Shown piece by piece: positions 15,916 through 26,962 of a DNA stretch of 26,962 bases. A program made the translations under genes and the position numbers. The stretch is from Pelagibacteraceae bacterium TMED65. GTDB lineage: Bacteria > Pseudomonadota > Alphaproteobacteria > TMED127. Positions within the stretch are counted from its first letter, which is position 1; each line of letters begins with the position of its first letter. The notes under the pieces are model-generated. The model was not told the origin of the DNA, made no database searches, and saw only the letters and a program-made list of their open reading frames with translations. The stretch is from assembly GCA_002167215.1 (NCBI GenBank), contig NHDS01000017.1, positions 2,448 to 29,409 of the forward strand, written 5' to 3'.

Positions 15916-17235
15916 TGAAAAAAAAATACTTTGGAACCGATGGAATTAGAGGGACTTTTAATGAATTTCCAATTACGATTCCCTTTTTTATAAGTTTAAC
16001 AGATTCAATCAAGAAAACCCGAAAAACAATTAAGAAAGTAATTATTGGTAAAGATACAAGAGAGTCTTGTAGCTTGATCGAGGAAGCAATTATTCAAGGA
16101 TTTGCTGATAATGATGTTATTTGTGAAACGTGTGGTGTCGTTTCAACCCCTATACTGTCCTTTAAGACAAGATCTTTAGACTACGATTTAGGAGTGATGA
16201 TTTCGGCATCACACAATCAATTTACTGACAATGGAATAAAACTATTCAATAAAAATGGGGAAAAATTAAGCGATGATGAGGAAATTGCAATTGAGGAAAA
16301 TATTGATTTATCAGAGAAAAACAAAACAAATGGTAGACAGCTTCTTAAAGAAATAAATTTAGATTGTCTAGATTACGAAACGTGGTTAATAAATAGGTTT
16401 GTGGGGTTGTCAAATTTTAACCAAAGTATAGTGGTTGATTTTGCTAATGGTTCTTTGTCTTACATCGGACCAAGATTTTTTGAAAAATTAAATTTAGATT
16501 TTAAAAAATACTCATTTAATCCTACTGGGAAAAATATAAATAAAAATTGCGGTGCTATGCACCCACAATTTCTAACTAAAAAAACCCATCTTAATAAAGC
16601 TAAACTAGGAATTTCATTTGATGGTGATGCCGATAGGGTCATATTTTGCGATGAAAATGGAGAGATAATTGATGGTGATTTAATTCTTGCAATTCTCGTT
16701 ATGTATTTGAAAAAAAATGATCAATTGAATAATAATATGGTTGTTAATACACAAATGTCTAACCTTGGTTTTAGAGAGTTTTTAAATGAAAAGAGAGTAA
16801 ACTTTATATTATCTCAGGTCGGAGACAGATACGTCATTGAAGATATGAAAAAGAATAATTGTGTAATCGGTGGTGAACCCTCGGGTCATATTATTTTTTC
16901 AGAAAATTCATATTGTGGAGATGGTTTATACACAGCTTTATTAATAATTGAAATTTTAAAACACGAAGATTGTTCATTAGCTGAACTAAGTAAGAAAATG
17001 TTCAAAAAAGTTCCTCAAAAACTTGTAAATCTAAAATTAAATAATGAACCAAAATTAATTTTAGAAAATAATGAAGTAAATAGTTATATTAAAAATACAT
17101 TGAATGAGAATAAATGTGATATTCTTTTAAGAAAGTCTGGTACTGAGAATTTGCTGAGATTAATGGTTCAAGCCAATTCTTCAGAATTGGTTGACAGTTT
17201 GATTGAAGATTTAGTTTCTCGTATTAAAGAGTTAG

Positions 17236-17246
<11 letters not shown>
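15915..17246 (+). CDS. glmM: Phosphoglucosamine mutase
   Basis: GlmM interconverts glucosamine-6-phosphate and glucosamine-1-phosphate for UDP-GlcNAc, peptidoglycan and LPS synthesis. The 443-residue product begins KKKYFGTDGIRG. The phosphoserine loop ISASHNQFTDNGIK carries catalytic Ser99, the Mg site is DGDADR (236-241), the sugar-binding loop is GGEPSGH (319-325), and the C-terminal phosphate loop is RKSGTENLLRLMVQ. In the last motif the usual SGTEP is SGTEN, a mild deviation. It is coupled to folP (TAATG) and overlaps thiD by 11 bases. Confidence 0.96.
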
Positions 17247-19836
<2,590 letters not shown>

Positions 19837-19852
19837 TTAACAGTATGATTCT

Positions 19853-19860
19853 ATTATAAT
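19853..19860. promoter_or_regulatory. Shared -10 region of divergent thiC and permease promoters
   Basis: The near-palindrome ATTATAAT contains TATAAT on both strands: 19855-19860 on plus and 19858-19853 on minus. It lies about 34-43 bases from each start codon. On the minus strand TTGCCT (19883-19878) stands 19 bases upstream, a long spacer. No good plus-strand -35 is seen. If both are used, the two promoters would compete for polymerase. Confidence 0.35.
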
Positions 19861-19903
19861 GTTAATAAATATAAAATAGGCAAATTAAATAATTTTAAAA
19901 ATT

Positions 19904-21730
19904 ATGTTTTTTTTATCAGAAGAAGTATTTATTTATTTAAGTTTATTAATAGTTTTATCAAGTATGATATTTTATGCTACCGATAATCTATCGATAATTT
20001 TTAAATCTATTGTAATACTAACCTTTTTATTAATTTTCTTTTCAATATTTCCATTTCAAGCAGATGATGGAAAAAATCTTTTGAACCCCCAGACAATTTT
20101 AAGTGGATTTAGTAACACTTCATTGATTACTGTTTTATCACTGTTAATTTTAGGGCAGGGTGTGGTTCAAACAAGAGCTTTAGATAATGCTTTATCATTA
20201 TTATTAAAAATATTTCCAGATAAACCAAATCTAGTAATTATCATTTGTTTACTTTTAGTTGTTGTTTTGAGTGCTTTTATTAATAATACACCAGTAGTTA
20301 TTATTTTTATTCCGATTCTTCAAGGTATTATAAAGAACATGAATTCGTCGCTTGGGAGATTTTTAATGCCCTTAAGTTACGTAGCAATACTAGGTGGTAT
20401 GACAACATTAATAGGTTCTAGTACCAACTTGTTAGTTTCAGACTCACTCAAAACTTACTCAAATATAAATCTTGGTTTTTTTGATTTTACCTTGGCAGGT
20501 TCTATTATTGCTTTTTCAGGATTTTTATACGTAGTTGTTTTCTCTAAATTTAAACTTTTTTTAACTGATAGATCGCCTTCAACAAATGAGCTTCTTGATA
20601 ATAGAGATAACAACTTTATCACCCAATTAGTTGTTAATAGAAATTCAGAATTAATAAATCAATCTACAACAGATGGTCAATTCCCTGGTCTAGAAAAAAT
20701 AAAAATTTTGATGATTCAAAGAGGTGAACATGCTGAACATGGCCCATTTGAGGGGTTGATATTAGAAGAAGGTGACATACTAGTTGTTTCTATAAGTAGA
20801 GAACAATTAACTGATGTTTTAGCAAAAAATATTGTGTCAATCGAATACGAAAAAAAAGACGAGGAATTCGATAACAACCAACTTATTACAGAGGCAATGG
20901 TTACTCCATCGTCAAGTTTAGTTGGTAATACAATAGAGAATGTAAGTTTTAGGTATAGATATAATTGCTTAGTAATTGGACTTCAAAGAAAATCAAGAAT
21001 AATTACTAAAAAAATGGGGGAACTCCCCCTAGAACCTGGAGATACACTTCTTATTCAAGGTGAAGCAGAAGTAATAAAAAATTTAAGAAATCAAAGTGAC
21101 CTTCTCCCAATGGAATGGGCAACATCTGAAATTCATAACAAAGAAATCGCAAATAAATCTCTTCTAATCTTTCTAACAGTTGTTGGTCTTGGTGCACTCG
21201 AAATTCTTCCATTGGTCGTGGCTTCTTTATTAGGTGTTGTATCAATCATATTTTTCAAAGTTTTAAATATAAGACAAGTAATTAGAAGTATAGACAATAG
21301 CTTGTTACTTTTGATCGTAACCTCATTAGCTCTTGGTCAAGTGATTCAGGTTACAGGTACTGCAAACTTTTTATCAGATTTCTTACTGAACATATTAGAG
21401 GGTTCTTCTGCAATGACGATAATTTTATGTTTTTATATTTTTGTTTCAATTACAACAAATTTTATTTCAAATAATGCTTGTGCCGTATTATTTGCTCCAA
21501 TAGCAATTGATATAGCCGAGAAACTTTCTGTAGACCCTAAAACAGTAGCAATCGCTTTGATATTTGCAGTAAATACTTCATTTTTAACTCCACTTGCATA
21601 TCAAACAAATCTTTTAGTTATGGGGCCCGGTCATTATAAGTTTATAGATTACGTAAAATTTGGGATGCCCCTAACAATTTTGTGTTGGTTGATTTTCTAT
21701 TTTACTTTTCCTGTGATTTACAAAATATGA
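19904..21730 (+). CDS. SLC13/DASS-family permease with two TrkA-C (RCK_C) domains
   Basis: A 608-residue inner-membrane transporter of the divalent anion:sodium symporter type. Membrane helices occupy about 8-220 and 415-606. The two inverted-repeat hairpins are marked by FINNTPVV (125-132) with GSSTN (171-175), and FISNNACAV (520-528) with TPLAYQTN (562-569). A soluble middle section holds two RCK_C/TrkA-C domains (about 227-310 and 322-395; note LEEGDILVV and LEPGDTLLIQG), as in the SAC1-like sulfate/anion group. Substrate cannot be read from sequence; sulfate, dicarboxylates or other anions are possible. Its TGA overlaps the serC ATG (ATGA), so the two are translationally coupled. Confidence 0.85.
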   Translation: MFFLSEEVFIYLSLLIVLSSMIFYATDNLSIIFKSIVILTFLLIFFSIFPFQADDGKNLLNPQTILSGFSNTSLITVLSLLILGQGVVQTRALDNALSLLLKIFPDKPNLVIIICLLLVVVLSAFINNTPVVIIFIPILQGIIKNMNSSLGRFLMPLSYVAILGGMTTLIGSSTNLLVSDSLKTYSNINLGFFDFTLAGSIIAFSGFLYVVVFSKFKLFLTDRSPSTNELLDNRDNNFITQLVVNRNSELINQSTTDGQFPGLEKIKILMIQRGEHAEHGPFEGLILEEGDILVVSISREQLTDVLAKNIVSIEYEKKDEEFDNNQLITEAMVTPSSSLVGNTIENVSFRYRYNCLVIGLQRKSRIITKKMGELPLEPGDTLLIQGEAEVIKNLRNQSDLLPMEWATSEIHNKEIANKSLLIFLTVVGLGALEILPLVVASLLGVVSIIFFKVLNIRQVIRSIDNSLLLLIVTSLALGQVIQVTGTANFLSDFLLNILEGSSAMTIILCFYIFVSITTNFISNNACAVLFAPIAIDIAEKLSVDPKTVAIALIFAVNTSFLTPLAYQTNLLVMGPGHYKFIDYVKFGMPLTILCWLIFYFTFPVIYKI

Positions 21731-22800
21731 GTATTCCGAATATAAAAAAACCTGATGACCCACGGTTTTCATGTGGTCCAACAAAAAAACCTGAAGGCTG
21801 GTCATTAAAAAAAATTAAAGATAAATTTCTAGGTCGGTATCATAGATCTGACGATGTCAAAATATACATTGATAAACAGATTTCAAAGCTGAGAAAAACG
21901 TTACAAATACCAAATGATTACAGAATTTATATAATTCCAGGTTCTTGCACTGGAGCAATGGAAGCAGTTATATGGTCTGTGCTTGGCAATAGGAAAATTA
22001 CCGCTATTGTCTACGACCATTGGGGTAAAACATGGTGTGACGATATTAATAAGTTACACTTTAAATTGGATTGTAGAGTTTCACTAGATGGCTCAATGCC
22101 AGAATTAAAGAAGATTCCTAAAGATAATGATTTGCTTTTTGTATGGACAGGTACAACAACAGGTGTCTCTATTAATAATTTAGAGTTTTTAAATGTAAAT
22201 CATAACGGGTTAGTAGTTAGTGATATAAACTCAGCAGTATTTATATATGATATACCTTGGAAAAAAATAGATGTATCTGTGTTCTCTTGGCAAAAGGCAC
22301 TTGGGTCAGAGTCTCAACATGGAATAATTGTTATGAGCCCAAAGGCAATTGATGATTTAAGACAAAAAAATAATATACCAAAAATATTTGATTTAAAAAA
22401 AATTAATTTCTTAATAAACACACCCTCATTATTGTCAATAGCAGATTTTGAACTTTGCTTAGACATATATAATAAAAATGGAGGTTTGATGGGCAATAAA
22501 AAAAAATGTGAAACAAATCATTCTATTATATCAAATTGGATAAAAACAAATGGTTATTTAAATCAATTTGCCCAAAAAGAAAAATTCAGAGCATTATCTC
22601 CTGTTTATGCAACATTTAAACATAAATTTAACTATGATGATCTTTTTAAATTTTTGAATAAGAATCAAATAGCATATGATATTAAGAACTATAGGTTGTG
22701 TGAACCTGGAATAAGAATATGGACAGGACCAACTATAAAAAAAAATGATTTGATTGCTTTAACAAATTGGCTAGATTGGTCTTTTAATAAATTTGTATAA
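21727..22800 (+). CDS. serC: Phosphoserine aminotransferase
   Basis: SerC is the PLP-dependent enzyme converting 3-phosphohydroxypyruvate and glutamate to phosphoserine. It also acts in pyridoxal phosphate synthesis in some bacteria. The 357-residue product is of the alphaproteobacterial/methanogen type, seen in RFSCGPTKKPEGWS (13-26), GSCTGAMEA (72-80), VWTGTTTGV (139-147) and the Schiff-base lysine Lys190 in VFSWQKALGSESQHG. I chose the ATG at 21727, which overlaps the permease stop as ATGA; the longer in-frame reading would run deep into the permease gene. The next gene, hisZ, starts 3 bases after the stop. serA, often next to serC, is absent. Confidence 0.94.
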   Translation: MSIPNIKKPDDPRFSCGPTKKPEGWSLKKIKDKFLGRYHRSDDVKIYIDKQISKLRKTLQIPNDYRIYIIPGSCTGAMEAVIWSVLGNRKITAIVYDHWGKTWCDDINKLHFKLDCRVSLDGSMPELKKIPKDNDLLFVWTGTTTGVSINNLEFLNVNHNGLVVSDINSAVFIYDIPWKKIDVSVFSWQKALGSESQHGIIVMSPKAIDDLRQKNNIPKIFDLKKINFLINTPSLLSIADFELCLDIYNKNGGLMGNKKKCETNHSIISNWIKTNGYLNQFAQKEKFRALSPVYATFKHKFNYDDLFKFLNKNQIAYDIKNYRLCEPGIRIWTGPTIKKNDLIALTNWLDWSFNKFV

Positions 22801-22803
22801 CAA

Positions 22804-26111
<3,308 letters not shown>

Positions 26112-26117
26112 AACTAC

Positions 26118-26145
26118 ATAATAGAGATCAAAATATAGATGTCAA
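26118..26145 (-). promoter_or_regulatory. Strong promoter of rpoH, probably giving a leaderless mRNA
   Basis: On the minus strand a perfect TTGACA (26145-26140) is followed after 16 bases by TATTAT (26123-26118). Only 6 bases separate the -10 from the rpoH ATG at 26111, so the predicted transcription start falls on or next to the A of ATG. There is no room for a Shine-Dalgarno sequence from this promoter; read-through from the upstream gene would supply a leadered mRNA. Confidence 0.6.
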
Positions 26146-26192
26146 CAAAAAATGAATGCAGGATGAACAAAATATTGTTATTTTATTCATAT

Positions 26193-26962
26193 TTAATAAT
26201 TTTCATCCAAATTTAATATCGATAATAAATTATTAATGTCAAGTGGCATTTTAGACTTAAATAACATATTTTTATGTTTTTTAGGATGAAAAAACCCTAA
26301 CTTTCCTGCATGAAGTGCCTGCCTCTCTTTACTAACAAAGGAGTTGAGTACAATTTTTTTTAAACTGTCAGGCAACTTTGTATAGTAATTATTCCTGCTG
26401 TATTTTTTATCTCCGATTAAAGGGTTTCCCATATGACTCATGTGGACCCTTATTTGATGGGTTCTTCCCGTCATTAAACAACATTTAATATGACTAATGC
26501 TAATATATTTATTTATTATATAATTTTTTATTAATTTATATTTAGTTATTGCTGTTTTTCCTATGTTTTTTTGGTTTGTGATTGCCATTTTTTTTCTATT
26601 AAATTTTGATCTACATATTCTATTTTCGATTACACCCTCTTGTTTTGGTGTTTGATTCCATGCTAGCAAATCATATTCTCTTATTGTTTGCTTTTTTTTA
26701 AATTGTTCTGATAGTTCATTGTGTGTGTAGTCATCTTTGGCAAAAACCAATAATCCACTGGTCATTTTATCTATTCTATGGACAACACCTGGCCTTTTGA
26801 CTCCACCAATTCCCGATAAGTTCTCTTTACAGTGATGAAGTAAAGCATTTACAAGTGTATTATCTGTATTTCCTGCAGCTGGATGGACAACCATTCCTGC
26901 ATTTTTATTTATTATAATTAAATAATCATCCTCATAAACTATATTTAATTGTAAATCCTGAG
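26193..26962 (-). CDS. rluD: RluD-like ribosomal large-subunit pseudouridine synthase, 5' end missing
   Basis: This RluA-family enzyme isomerises uridines in RNA; RluD makes pseudouridines in helix 69 of 23S rRNA. The frame is open to the window end, so at least 22 further residues precede the first internal Met and the true start lies outside. The upstream part reads LNIVYEDDYLIIINKNAG, the usual YEDD..INKPAG with Pro replaced by Asn, and runs into MVVHPAAGN. The catalytic Asp is in HRIDKMTSGLLVFAK (family HRLDKDTSG). TGRTHQIRVHMSHMGNPLIGD and QALHA...FHP are also present. Visible length is 256 codons including stop, and an N-terminal S4 domain could lie beyond the edge. RluD versus another RluA subgroup is inferred from motifs and the rpoH neighbour. 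Confidence 0.9.
   Translation of the reverse strand, partial: QDLQLNIVYEDDYLIIINKNAGMVVHPAAGNTDNTLVNALLHHCKENLSGIGGVKRPGVVHRIDKMTSGLLVFAKDDYTHNELSEQFKKKQTIREYDLLAWNQTPKQEGVIENRICRSKFNRKKMAITNQKNIGKTAITKYKLIKNYIINKYISISHIKCCLMTGRTHQIRVHMSHMGNPLIGDKKYSRNNYYTKLPDSLKKIVLNSFVSKERQALHAGKLGFFHPKKHKNMLFKSKMPLDINNLLSILNLDENY

Overview
The window is a gene-dense, very AT-rich stretch of a bacterial chromosome. Several gene orders are typical of Alphaproteobacteria: zapA-fau-ymdB-yebC-ruvCAB-ybgC-tolQRAB-pal-cpoB-tilS-ftsH-folP-glmM, serC-hisZ-purA, and rluD-rpoH. The low GC, long poly-A tracts, overlapping genes and tiny intergenic gaps suggest a streamlined, probably marine alphaproteobacterium, such as the SAR11/HIMB59-like low-GC groups. 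This is inference, since no rRNA or phylogeny was available. Having thiC argues against typical Pelagibacter, which lacks it. I see no mobile elements, CRISPR arrays, tRNAs or rRNAs.

Layout. Bases 1-1336 (minus): an unknown protein cut by the window edge, translationally coupled to upstream gap. Bases 1417-6473 (plus): a small unknown protein, zapA, fau, ymdB, yebC, ruvC, ruvA, ruvB and ybgC, nearly all overlapping or within a few bases. Bases 6481-11566 (plus): the Tol-Pal envelope system (tolQ, tolR, tolA, tolB, a small undescribed lipoprotein, pal, cpoB). Bases 11567-18036 (plus): tilS (split by a frameshift in an A10 tract), ftsH, folP, glmM, thiD. Bases 18019-19818 (minus): thiC, tail to tail with thiD. 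Bases 19904-25228 (plus): an SLC13/DASS permease, serC, hisZ, purA. Bases 25218-26962 (minus): rpoH and a 5'-truncated rluD-like pseudouridine synthase.

How the genes fit together. RuvABC resolves Holliday junctions. YbgC and Tol-Pal-CpoB maintain the outer membrane during constriction, and ZapA stabilises the Z-ring. TilS and FtsH form the classic tRNA-modification/proteolysis pair. FolP and GlmM serve folate and peptidoglycan/LPS precursor synthesis. ThiC and ThiD make HMP pyrophosphate for thiamine. SerC, HisZ and PurA serve serine, histidine and AMP synthesis. RpoH is the heat-shock sigma factor, and FtsH is its usual protease.

The most interesting points are: (1) a 57-residue lipoprotein between tolB and pal; (2) its promoter, leader and signal peptide closely match those of pal, suggesting a partial duplication and co-regulation; (3) the tilS frameshift, which an A9 or slippage reading would repair to a full-length 439-residue enzyme; (4) an rpoH promoter placed so that the mRNA would be leaderless; (5) thiC with no room for a TPP riboswitch.
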